A stretch of DNA of 64,000 nt from an uncultured Muribaculaceae bacterium. Its GTDB lineage: Bacteria; Bacteroidota; Bacteroidia; Bacteroidales; Muribaculaceae. Shown in pieces: positions 16,927-25,525 of this stretch (its first letter is position 1; each line of letters opens with the position of its first letter). The notes beneath the pieces are model-generated. The model saw only the letters and a list, made by a program, of their open reading frames with translations. It ran no database searches and had not been told where the DNA came from. A program made the translations under genes and the position numbers. Where the stretch lies: positions 62,001 to 126,000 of the forward strand of contig CAJUKE010000005.1 of the NCBI GenBank assembly GCA_910587075.1, given 5' to 3'.

Positions 16927-18849
16927 TCAATCGCAATCGTAGGAATAGTCGGCGATACCGTCGTTGCGCTGTGGCCAGCCGGGGTTCTGGTAAAGGGGCG
17001 ACTTGTCGAAACCACCCGTCAGGAGGAATTCCGAAATGGGTATCGGCTCCAGGTAGTGGGGTTTCGGGAAGTTATATCCGGCGTAGGCCTTCGAGGTGGC
17101 GTTGATCTGGTAAGGGCGGATATACTTCGACACGGGCGACTGCGACACGACGTCGGCCTTGGGGCCCTTGCCGTTCTCGTAGAGCTTGTAGATTTCGTCC
17201 CAGAGGTTGAGCCCCTCGACGTGGTAGTTCACCATCTTGTCGAGCGAGCGCCAGCGCTTGAGGTCGTCGAGGCGCAGGCCCTCGGCCAGGAGCTCGCAGC
17301 GGCGTTCGCGGCGTATGTTGTAGAGGGTGGCGTCGACCATCACGCCCTTCGACCACACGGCCAGGTCGTTCTCCTTATTGAGGTCGGTCGCGGCGATGGT
17401 CGCGTTGTAGTCCTCATCGACGCCGGCGCGCTTGCGGAGCTCGCGCCAGTACTGGTCGCACTTGCCGCCGAGCGTGTTGTGGCGCAGGTAGTAAGCCTCG
17501 ATATAGTTGAGCATGGCCTCGCCGGAACGGAAGAGGGGCACCGAGGTGGTGCACTCCGACTGCGCGTCCTGGGCCTTGTCGGGGCTCCACCACTTTTTGA
17601 GCTCGTAGCCGGTGGTGGCCTTCTGGTTGCCGCTCTGGGTGATGAAGGGAACGTAGTGGTACACGGTGTCGCGCACAAGCTTGCCGGTTTCCGGGTCGCG
17701 CGACTCGTTGATGAAGCTGCCGGCGGCGCGCACCGAGCCGGTAAGGCGGGTGTCGCGGTTCTGGAACTCTTCATACGAGGTCTTGTCACCCTTGTATTCC
17801 GAACCGGCGGCGTACCAGGGCTTGCCGCTGACCATGAGGAAGGAGTTGACCGCCGCGCGGGTGACGCCGCAGCCGCCGCCGCTCACGAGGTAGCGGGTAC
17901 AGGAGTGGGTGAGCACGCCGGTCGCGTAGTAGCGGGCCAGGAGCACCTCGGAGTCGGCGCCGAAGGGCTGGTCGGAGGGTGAATTGAACATCGCCTGGTA
18001 ATCCTTGGCCAGGGGGTGGCCGTCGACGGCGATCTCGGCGGCCTTGATGGCCTCGTCGAGGAAGAAGTCGATTTCAGCCTCGGCCGAACCCGCGGGCCAT
18101 GCGAAGTCGGGCCAATAGCTCTTGCCGGGCCACTTGTCGTTGCCGGGCACGAAGCAGGTACCGGCGTGGTATTTCTCCCAGGTTGCCTCGTAGAGGGCAA
18201 CGCGGGCCTTCAGAGCCTGGGCCACCTTGGCGTTGACGCGGCCAGCCGACGGGTGCCAGTCGAGCATAAGCTCGGCGGCGCGGTCGAGGTCCTTGATAAT
18301 CTCGCGGGCCACGAGGTTGCGCGGGGTGCGGCGGCTCTTGGCGGTGACGGCGTCCTGGTCGGACTCCAGAAGGTCGCGGAGCACGGGGCAGTCGCCGAAG
18401 TTGCGCAGCAGGCGGAACTGGTCGTAGGCGCGGAAGAAGTAGCCCTCGCCCAGATAGTGGTCGATGTTGGCCTTGTTGCCGGTAATCGACGCGTACTTCT
18501 TCTCGGTACTGTTGATGAAGAAGTTGATGGCGCGCTGCTTGGTGAAGTTCCATTCGGAGCTCTCGATTTTCACCGTCTGCTTGTCACCCTGGTAGAAGAG
18601 CGACGAGGGCGACGCCCCGGCCTGGGAGTCGGAGGTGTTGTCCTGGGTGTAGAGTCCGCCCCAGAGGTTGTTGTTCTTGGGGAGGTACTCGTAGAAGGCG
18701 TTTGCGGCGACTTCGAGATCCCCCTCGGTATTATAGTACGACGATTCGTCGCCGAAGTCCATCGGCTTGCGGTCGAGGAAGTCGTCGGAGCAGGAGGCCA
18801 GCGCGGCGGCCCCCATCAGCCCCAGTATAGCGTATTTCGCGAATTTCAT
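16927..18849 (-). CDS. SusD/RagB-family glycan-binding lipoprotein
   Basis: Surface lipoprotein that forms the lid of a SusCD importer and binds the target glycan. 640 residues, normal to long. Lipobox LASC with the mature end CSDDFLDRKP, typical of SusD. Helical TPR-like regions follow, with EGYFFRAYDQFRLLRNFGDCP (around residue 142) and the C-terminal SusD_RagB stretch LRKRAG and RRERRCELLAEGLRLDDLKRW (about 505-555), a strong family marker. It lies 27 bases downstream of susC in the same operon. Substrate inferred from neighbours: a host glycoprotein glycan or its oligosaccharides. Confidence 0.95.
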   Translation of the reverse strand: MKFAKYAILGLMGAAALASCSDDFLDRKPMDFGDESSYYNTEGDLEVAANAFYEYLPKNNNLWGGLYTQDNTSDSQAGASPSSLFYQGDKQTVKIESSEWNFTKQRAINFFINSTEKKYASITGNKANIDHYLGEGYFFRAYDQFRLLRNFGDCPVLRDLLESDQDAVTAKSRRTPRNLVAREIIKDLDRAAELMLDWHPSAGRVNAKVAQALKARVALYEATWEKYHAGTCFVPGNDKWPGKSYWPDFAWPAGSAEAEIDFFLDEAIKAAEIAVDGHPLAKDYQAMFNSPSDQPFGADSEVLLARYYATGVLTHSCTRYLVSGGGCGVTRAAVNSFLMVSGKPWYAAGSEYKGDKTSYEEFQNRDTRLTGSVRAAGSFINESRDPETGKLVRDTVYHYVPFITQSGNQKATTGYELKKWWSPDKAQDAQSECTTSVPLFRSGEAMLNYIEAYYLRHNTLGGKCDQYWRELRKRAGVDEDYNATIAATDLNKENDLAVWSKGVMVDATLYNIRRERRCELLAEGLRLDDLKRWRSLDKMVNYHVEGLNLWDEIYKLYENGKGPKADVVSQSPVSKYIRPYQINATSKAYAGYNFPKPHYLEPIPISEFLLTGGFDKSPLYQNPGWPQRNDGIADYSYDCD

Positions 18850-18876
18850 TGCGGTAAGAAGTTTTAAAACAATCTC

Positions 18877-21800
18877 TTAGAAGGTCAGCTCAAGCCCGAC
18901 GGAGTAAGTGCGGTACTGCGGATAGGTTTTGCCGGCGCCACCGTTGTAGTCGCCGTCCTGGTAGGAAAGCGCCTCGGGGTCGAAAATCTTGAGCTTTGTC
19001 CAGGTGAAGAGGTTCTCGGCCGAGAAGTAGAGGCGGGCCTTCTGGACGTATTTCGATATTTTCGCGTTCTCGGGGAGCGAGAAGCCGATCGTGAGGTTCT
19101 TCAGGCGCAGATAGGAAGCGTCCTGGAGATAGCGGTCGCACACCTGCACGTTGTTGGCGTCGGTGCGGATTCGGCCATAGTAGGGGTCGAGGTTCGCGCC
19201 GAGTTCCGAACCGGCGTAGCGGAAATAGTCGAGGTGGTCCTTGAAGAGGGTGGCCTGCCAGGCGTTGGCGCCGTAGCCGAAGAAGGTCGAGGTGCCGATG
19301 AAGTAGTCGCGCTTGCCGATACCCTGGAAATAGGCGCGGAGGTCGATGAAGCGCCATTTTGCCTCAAGTGTGAAGCTGTAGGCGTAGCGGGGAGTCTCGT
19401 TGCCGATCACGCGGAGGTCGCCGTGGTCGTCGATGGTCTGCGAGCCGCCGTCGACCGAGCCGTTGTTGTCGCGGTCGAGGTACATGAGGTCACCGCCGCC
19501 CCAGGCACCGATCACGGTGTTGCCGCCACGGTTGTTGATGTTGCTCTGGGAGTGCTCGGCCAGGTAGGCGCGCATCTCCTCATCGCTCTTGGCGATGCCG
19601 ACCACGTCGTAGCCCCAGATTTCGCCGTAGTCCTTGCCGGCGTACCAGCCGGAGAGGGCGCCGTCGGGGGAGTCATACTTGGTGATTTTCGACTGGTAGT
19701 CGGAGAGCGAGGCGCTCACCGAGTAGCTCCAGTCGTCGTTGATGCGGTCGCGCCAGGAGAGTTCCAGCTCCCAGCCGCGGGTGCGCATCTCGGCGTTGTT
19801 GGTTTTGGGAGCGGAGCCGCCGAACACGGCGGAGAAGGCGCGGGCGGGGCCCACCATATCCTTGGTGGTACGCTCGTACCAGTCAAACGAGCCCTGGAGC
19901 TTCGAGCGGAGGAAGGCGAAGTCGAGACCCACACCCCAGTTATGGATTTTCTCCCAGGTGAGCTGGGTCGAATACGGGTCGTAGACGGGGAGCTTGTTGA
20001 CCTGCTTGCCGTCGATGACCACGTCGGCGCCCGAGGTCACCATCTTCTGATAGTAGGGGTAGAAGGAGGTGGTGTTCTGGTTGCCAAGCACACCGTAGGA
20101 GCCGCGGAATTTCAGGTAGTTGCACACGTTGGTCCAATCCTCCCAGAACGATTCCTGGGCAACGTTCCAACCGAGCGAGAAGGAGGGGAACCAACCCCAG
20201 CGCTGGTCCTTGGGGAAACGCGAGGCGCCGTCGGTGCGAACGTTTACCTCGGCCATATAGCGGTCCATAAAGTTATAGTTCACGCGGGCGAAGATACCCA
20301 TCGTTGACCATTCGCCCTTGACCTCGGAGGCCATGGCCTTGTCGGAGGCCACCGCCGAAGGGATGAACGGCTTGTTGGGGTCGAGGATGTCGAAGTGGGC
20401 CATGCGGTCGATCTGGCGCTGGTAGTACTCGGTCTGGAGGCCGACGAGGAACTTGAAGTTATGCTTGTCGTTGATCGAGAGCGAGTAATCGGTGTAGAAG
20501 TTGGTCGAGAAGTAGTTGATTTTGGTAAACGCTTTCTCGTAGTACTTCTCCCCGGCGCCGGGGTTAACCACGAAGTTGCCGTTCTTGTCGATCGAGTGCT
20601 TGGCCTCCACGCCGTTGAACACGCTTATATAATTATAGGCGCCGTCGGGGCCGGTGTAGCCGATGGGGTTGAACTGGCGGGTGAATGGATTGTTCTCCAG
20701 GCGGGAGTTAATTTCAGCGTGGATTGCCCAGTCGACGTCCTTGATGGGGGTTATGACGAGGTTGGCCTGGTTATAGAACTGCAGGGTGTTGGTTTTCTGC
20801 CGTCCGCCATTCTCGATGCTCGCGATCATATTCTCGGGCGAGTAGTCACCGTTGGGGAGCTTGACGGGGTTGGTTGGCATTCGGCGCCCGAGGTTATGGT
20901 AGAAGAGGGCGTTGAGGGCCGAGGGCTTGTTGTTGGAGGTCCAGATCAGGCGGGATGTCCACTGGAACGACACATAATCGTTGAACTTCACGTTGACCTT
21001 GCCGCTGAACGCCATACGCTGGTATTTTTCATCGGCGTAGTTGAAGATACCTGCCTGGTCGAGGTAGTTGCCCGAGAAGTAGTAGCTCACCTTGTCGCCG
21101 CCGCCGGTAACCGAGAGGTTGTGTTCGTGCGAAACGGCCACCTTCTTCATATACACGTCGTACCAGTTGGTGTTGCCCCAGGCCTGATAGTCCTTATACC
21201 ACTCCGAGGTGTTCGACTGGCTGGCGCCGGTCGCGTACTGCAGCTCGCCGCGCTGGAATTTGAGAATCTTCTCCAGAGCGCTCGCGCCGAAATAGGGGTT
21301 GCCTCCGGCGTTGACCCAGGCGTCGTTGCACATAAGCGCCCAGGTGTAGGAGTCAACCGCGTCGGGCACCGATACAGGCTCCTGGAAGCGGACGTTGCCG
21401 GTATAGGTGACGCGGGTGCCGCGGTCGCCCCCCTTGGTGGTCACCAGGATTACGCCGAACGGGGCGCGGGAGCCGTAGATCGAGGCCGCGGCGGCGTCCT
21501 TCAGCACCGAGATGCTGGCGATGTCGTTGGGGTTGATGGTGGAGAGGTCACCCTCCATGCCGTCGATGAGCACCAGGGGTTTCGAGTCGGAGCCTTCGCC
21601 GATGGAGCCGACGCCGCGGATGTTGATGTTCATTTCCGTGCCGGGGGCACCGCCGCCGTCGTTGGTGATGTTGAGGCCGGCAACCGCGCCCTGCAGACCC
21701 TGCACGGCGTTGGAGATGGGTCGCGACTCAAGCACCTCGTTGTCGATGGTGCGCACCGAGCCGGTCGCGTTGATTTTCTTCTGCGTGCCGTAGCCCACGA

Positions 21801-22113
21801 CCACGACCTCCTCCAGCAGCGTGGAGTTCTCCTTCATATGGATGTCGAGCTTGGTGCGTCCGTCGAGACGCACCTCCTGGCTCTCCATACCTATATAGCT
21901 CACTATCAGGGTAGCCTTCGTCGACGAGACCTTGATCGAGAAGTTTCCGTCAATGTCGGTGGCGGCCCCGGTCGCGGGGTGACCCTTCTCCTGCACGGTG
22001 GCGCCGATGGCGGGGTCGCCCGAAGGCTCGTAGACCGTGCCGGTGACGGTTGTCTGCGCCCAGGCGGTGGCGGCCACAAGCGCGCAGACTATCATAGTCA
22101 GTAGTTTTTTCAT
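18877..22113 (-). CDS. SusC/RagA-family TonB-dependent glycan transporter
   Basis: Outer-membrane barrel that imports oligosaccharides with its SusD partner, powered by TonB. 1078 residues from ATG 22113, where a signal peptide begins (MKKLLTMIVCALVAATAWAQ). An in-frame ATG at 22167 would make a four-base overlap with the upstream gene but puts 18 polar residues before the signal peptide, so it is less likely. Order: carboxypeptidase-regulatory-like domain (about 21-100), TonB-box region EEVVVVGYGTQKK, plug with VLKDAAAASIYGSRAPFGVILVTTKGG, then the barrel to a terminal Phe (LELTF). Highly typical of the family. Confidence 0.97.
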   Translation of the reverse strand: MKKLLTMIVCALVAATAWAQTTVTGTVYEPSGDPAIGATVQEKGHPATGAATDIDGNFSIKVSSTKATLIVSYIGMESQEVRLDGRTKLDIHMKENSTLLEEVVVVGYGTQKKINATGSVRTIDNEVLESRPISNAVQGLQGAVAGLNITNDGGGAPGTEMNINIRGVGSIGEGSDSKPLVLIDGMEGDLSTINPNDIASISVLKDAAAASIYGSRAPFGVILVTTKGGDRGTRVTYTGNVRFQEPVSVPDAVDSYTWALMCNDAWVNAGGNPYFGASALEKILKFQRGELQYATGASQSNTSEWYKDYQAWGNTNWYDVYMKKVAVSHEHNLSVTGGGDKVSYYFSGNYLDQAGIFNYADEKYQRMAFSGKVNVKFNDYVSFQWTSRLIWTSNNKPSALNALFYHNLGRRMPTNPVKLPNGDYSPENMIASIENGGRQKTNTLQFYNQANLVITPIKDVDWAIHAEINSRLENNPFTRQFNPIGYTGPDGAYNYISVFNGVEAKHSIDKNGNFVVNPGAGEKYYEKAFTKINYFSTNFYTDYSLSINDKHNFKFLVGLQTEYYQRQIDRMAHFDILDPNKPFIPSAVASDKAMASEVKGEWSTMGIFARVNYNFMDRYMAEVNVRTDGASRFPKDQRWGWFPSFSLGWNVAQESFWEDWTNVCNYLKFRGSYGVLGNQNTTSFYPYYQKMVTSGADVVIDGKQVNKLPVYDPYSTQLTWEKIHNWGVGLDFAFLRSKLQGSFDWYERTTKDMVGPARAFSAVFGGSAPKTNNAEMRTRGWELELSWRDRINDDWSYSVSASLSDYQSKITKYDSPDGALSGWYAGKDYGEIWGYDVVGIAKSDEEMRAYLAEHSQSNINNRGGNTVIGAWGGGDLMYLDRDNNGSVDGGSQTIDDHGDLRVIGNETPRYAYSFTLEAKWRFIDLRAYFQGIGKRDYFIGTSTFFGYGANAWQATLFKDHLDYFRYAGSELGANLDPYYGRIRTDANNVQVCDRYLQDASYLRLKNLTIGFSLPENAKISKYVQKARLYFSAENLFTWTKLKIFDPEALSYQDGDYNGGAGKTYPQYRTYSVGLELTF

Positions 22114-22163
22114 GATCTGTGATGGATGATTGGTAGTAGATTGATCGGTTTCGATGCGGCGCG

Positions 22164-22808
22164 TCATTCGTCGCGGTTCTCAAGGCTGAAGTCGTAGCCG
22201 TCGGGGGTCTGCCCGCGCCCTACCTGGGTGAACGGAATGACGTACATAATCAGCGAGTCGCTCGTGAGCACCCGCTGGTACCCCTCGAAAGCGCGTTTGG
22301 AGCGGGCGGTGGTCACGGCGAGCTTCACATACGAGTCGCCGCCTCCGGCCAGTGTCGAGCCGTAGTTCTCGAACCAGGGTGTCTGTGCTTTGCCGTTAAG
22401 GGTGAATATGGGCATCGGGGCGCTCCACTTGGCGTTCGACTTGATGGGTATAGTGAGCGTGTCAACCTCGTTGAAGAGCACTACCTGCTTCATACGCACG
22501 AGCTTGGCGGTTTTCTTCGAGAAGTAGCTATCCTCGTAGATGTTTATGATCAGGTCGTCGTTCTCGTCGAGCACCGGCTCGCCGGTCTCGTCCTTCAGGG
22601 TGTCGCGCACGGTATAGAAATACTCATATACCGTGTCCTTAACCTCGTCGACGGTGAGGGGGTATACCCTACCCTTGGCCGAGGTGATGGTCCCTAACTC
22701 AAGGGTGGCCTTGAGCGAGAAGTCGCCGGGGTTCTCGGCCTCGTCGTCGCAGGCGGCGAATCCGCCAAGCATACCGACTCCGGCAAGAAGATACAGCAGT
22801 TTTTTCAT
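22164..22808 (-). CDS. PUL surface lipoprotein, candidate glycan-binding protein
   Basis: A 214-residue lipoprotein with lipobox GFAAC (Cys20) followed by DDEAEN, an acidic start like the lipoprotein export signal for the Bacteroidetes cell surface. The body is beta-rich; DTLTIPIKSNAKWSAPMP (about residues 118-135) resembles the strand pattern of BACON or Ig-like domains found in surface glycan-binding proteins. It lies immediately upstream of susC, within the operon. I do not recognise an exact family. Function as SusE/F-like glycan-binding protein is inferred from position and lipidation. It could also be a protein-binding adaptor. Confidence 0.72.
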   Translation of the reverse strand: MKKLLYLLAGVGMLGGFAACDDEAENPGDFSLKATLELGTITSAKGRVYPLTVDEVKDTVYEYFYTVRDTLKDETGEPVLDENDDLIINIYEDSYFSKKTAKLVRMKQVVLFNEVDTLTIPIKSNAKWSAPMPIFTLNGKAQTPWFENYGSTLAGGGDSYVKLAVTTARSKRAFEGYQRVLTSDSLIMYVIPFTQVGRGQTPDGYDFSLENRDE

Positions 22809-22853
22809 TATATAAGGTATAGATTGGTTTATTATATTTTATGTCATTTTACA

Positions 22854-25400
22854 TTATTTAACGACGAACTTGGCCTCGCTATTGCCCGCCTTGGCGATAT
22901 AAATTCCGCCCGGAAGCTCAACAGAACGGGCTTTCGAGGCCACGAGCGCGCCGGAGGCGGCATATACGTCGGCCACCTCGGAGAACTCGGCGGAGGAGCC
23001 GCTGACCTTCACCGTAAGCTCGGCCCGGGAGCCGTCGGCCACCACGTCGCTGACTCCGGCGGGGGTGTGGATTACCTCTACTGAGTCGACCAGCGGGTCG
23101 ATGTTGGCGTTAAGGCCGTAGGAGCAATATTTGGCGAAGTTGTATTTGCCCATCTGCTCCTCCGAAATCCAGTAATCGTTGCCCATATCCCAGTAGAAGA
23201 TGCCGCCGAGGTTGTTCTCGCGGGTGTACTTGGCGCGGTTGTAAACCTGCTTGGGTCCTGTGAACGCGAACCGCTCGCCCCCGACGGTGTGGTATTCGAT
23301 ATCGTTGTCGGTGAGCTGGTAAGTGTCATCAGGCACGAAGCCGTCGCGGATACCCTTGATCGGGGAGCCGTTCGACCCCTTGGCGGTGGTGGTGGCGTAG
23401 GAGGTCAGGATTTTCTCCTTAGGGAAGCCGTAGTTGACGAAAGCCGCGCACATATTCTTGAAGTGGGTGAAGCGGCTGTGGTTCTCCTGAGGGCCATACT
23501 GCTGGAAGGTGAAGGCCGACACCTTATCCATCTCGGCTTTCGGATAGTTGTAGGAAACGTTGTGGCAGGAAACGTTGAAGCTCTTGTCGGCGGGGAGGGC
23601 GGCGCGGATCGCGTCGGAGAGGAGGGCGTACTGGTTCCATTCTGAGCCGTAGACCCATTCGAAGTCGAGTTCGACGCCGTCGTACTCCTTCGACTGCTCC
23701 ACGACCATGCGGGCGAACTTCTCGCGGGCCTCCTTGTTGGCGAAGATGCCGCTCGACCCGCTGAGCGTCGAGCCCTGGGGCTGGCGGTAGGAAAGAATCA
23801 TGCGGGGCTGGGTGTAACCCTCATAGGCCGAACGCATCACTCGGAACCACTCCTCGTTGGAGTAGCTGTCCCATCCGGGAGCCTCCTGGCGGTCGAAGAG
23901 GTAGAGGGCCTCGGAGTTGTCGATGCGCTCGCGGTTGGTGTGGGTCGTGAGCGAGGGCACTACATAGCCGTTCATATGCTCCATGAGCTGCGACACGTCG
24001 CGCGAGGCCGACCATACGCACACGTTGTCGACCTTACCCTTGAACCCCTTGAAGAGCACGCAGTCGTTGCTGCCGGAGAAGGCGTTGTTTGTGCCCCCGT
24101 CGTGCTGCGCGGCGCGGGCCGAAATGGTCTGGCCGTCATACACCACGGTGTAGCAGTTGGTCGAGGATGTCGGGTTGGCCAGCGAGCTTACGGCGATGTA
24201 GTGCCATTCGCCCGGCGCGAGGCGGTTAGCCATCGAGTAGCGCCAGCAATTGCCATCGACGCGGATCACGAGGGCGTTGTCGGTTCCCGCCTTGTTCTTA
24301 CCTAACTCGATGGAGATACCCTCGGTTTTGTCGGCGTTCTCGCGGGCGATGAGCACCGCGCCGTCGACCCACTCGTCGAGGTTGAGCCACGCCTCGAAAG
24401 CGTAGCCAGCGTTGTTCGACAGCAGGTCACCGCGGGTCATACCGTTGGTGCCATCAAACGCGACTACCCCCTCGCGCCCGCCGAACTCGGCGAGCCACTC
24501 CCCGGTTACCTCGGCGTGGCGGGTCGGATTCTGCTCCTGGGCGGTACCGTCGTTGAAGGAGTACCCGGCCAGGTTGATGATTTCGTTGTGCATCAGGTAC
24601 TGGTCGCGGGGTATAATGCGGTCGAAGAAGCGTTCGTTGGCGGTGTATCCGGCGTTTACGAGGTACGGCAGTTTGTCGTTGTCGGTCACCTCTACCTTGC
24701 GGGCTCCGTCGCGGAGGTAGCCGTGGTTGTTCTGCTGCCCCTCGCGCTCGAAAGCGAGGCCGCGGTCCTTGGCCGAGCGCCAGTCGATGATGTATTTGTA
24801 GTCGACAACGTCGGGGCACCCCGCCATATCGAACTTATAGTAGGCGAGCAGGTCGGCCCACTGCGGGTGCCATTTATTTATGGTGTTGAACGTGAAGCGC
24901 TCAAAGTCCTCGGGGATGGCGGTTTTGAAAAGACGCACCTCGTCGACGCGCCCGATGAAGCCTCCGCCGAATGTCAGATGGTCGTCGGAAGCGGGAACGG
25001 CGGCTATCGGCTGCGACAGCGCCTCGGCGTTGTTGACGAACACCTTACCCTCGGCGGCTGAGCGCACTACGGTAACCTGCGCCCACTTCCCGGCGGCGAA
25101 GTCGGTTGAATTCACACTGAGCGGGGTCGCGCCGATCGCGATGGTGAGCGATCCGGGCTTGCCGAGCGACACCTTGAAGCCGTCGCCCCGCGAGAGGATA
25201 GTCGCGCCCTCGGTCCATTCAGCCGGGCAGAACCAAAACTGGAGTGTGAAATTCTCGGCTCCTGAGAGCGCTTCCAGCGGGCCGCAGTCTGCTGTAGCGC
25301 CGGCGGTAAGTTCAAGAGCGTAGTTTTTAGGCGTGGCTCCTGCCTCGAAAGCGAAACCCGCGGCGACAGCCGCGGCCAGGAGCACTGAGGTTTTCTTCAT
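22854..25400 (-). CDS. GH18 glycosidase with two LamG domains, secreted
   Basis: Cuts beta-1,4 linkages next to GlcNAc, as in chitinases and endo-beta-N-acetylglucosaminidases. 848 residues with a signal peptide (cleavage near residue 22). Domain order: LamG/concanavalin-like (about 30-180, ending GFIGRVDEVRLFK), a linker, a second LamG-like domain (about 310-480, ending GKVDNVCVWSASRDV), GH18 barrel (about 490-760) and a short sorting-type C-terminal domain ending AKFVVK. The catalytic line is DGVELDFE (574-581), so D579 and the proton donor E581 are intact. An endo-acting host-glycan enzyme is the best guess, because the locus also holds sialidase, galactosidase and hexosaminidase. It lies 45 bases upstream of the lipoprotein gene. 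Confidence 0.9.
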   Translation of the reverse strand: MKKTSVLLAAAVAAGFAFEAGATPKNYALELTAGATADCGPLEALSGAENFTLQFWFCPAEWTEGATILSRGDGFKVSLGKPGSLTIAIGATPLSVNSTDFAAGKWAQVTVVRSAAEGKVFVNNAEALSQPIAAVPASDDHLTFGGGFIGRVDEVRLFKTAIPEDFERFTFNTINKWHPQWADLLAYYKFDMAGCPDVVDYKYIIDWRSAKDRGLAFEREGQQNNHGYLRDGARKVEVTDNDKLPYLVNAGYTANERFFDRIIPRDQYLMHNEIINLAGYSFNDGTAQEQNPTRHAEVTGEWLAEFGGREGVVAFDGTNGMTRGDLLSNNAGYAFEAWLNLDEWVDGAVLIARENADKTEGISIELGKNKAGTDNALVIRVDGNCWRYSMANRLAPGEWHYIAVSSLANPTSSTNCYTVVYDGQTISARAAQHDGGTNNAFSGSNDCVLFKGFKGKVDNVCVWSASRDVSQLMEHMNGYVVPSLTTHTNRERIDNSEALYLFDRQEAPGWDSYSNEEWFRVMRSAYEGYTQPRMILSYRQPQGSTLSGSSGIFANKEAREKFARMVVEQSKEYDGVELDFEWVYGSEWNQYALLSDAIRAALPADKSFNVSCHNVSYNYPKAEMDKVSAFTFQQYGPQENHSRFTHFKNMCAAFVNYGFPKEKILTSYATTTAKGSNGSPIKGIRDGFVPDDTYQLTDNDIEYHTVGGERFAFTGPKQVYNRAKYTRENNLGGIFYWDMGNDYWISEEQMGKYNFAKYCSYGLNANIDPLVDSVEVIHTPAGVSDVVADGSRAELTVKVSGSSAEFSEVADVYAASGALVASKARSVELPGGIYIAKAGNSEAKFVVK

Positions 25401-25470
25401 CGGTAAAATTTAGGTTATATTTAACAGCAGAAACTGCTTAAAATCAGATTTTAAACAGTTTCCATTAGCG

Positions 25471-25497
25471 TCGGCGGAAGCTTTTGGCTCCCGCCGA
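25471..25497 (-). terminator. Hairpin between the 25526 gene and GH18
   Basis: TCGGCGGAAGC (25471-25481) pairs with GCTCCCGCCGA (25487-25497) around a five-base loop with one mismatch. It lies 28 bases after the stop of the 25526 gene. Probably a terminator or attenuator inside the PUL. Confidence 0.5.
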
Positions 25498-25525
25498 TGC
25501 CATAGTATCGGGGTATCGTTGTCAA

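Noticed and set aside
20395..22104. A 569-codon plus-strand frame antisense to susC
   Set aside because: No family features; susC is complete on the minus strand.
22114..22167. Upstream ATG for susC giving a four-base overlap with the preceding gene
   Set aside because: It would place 18 polar residues before a standard signal peptide; the ATG at 22113 is preferred.
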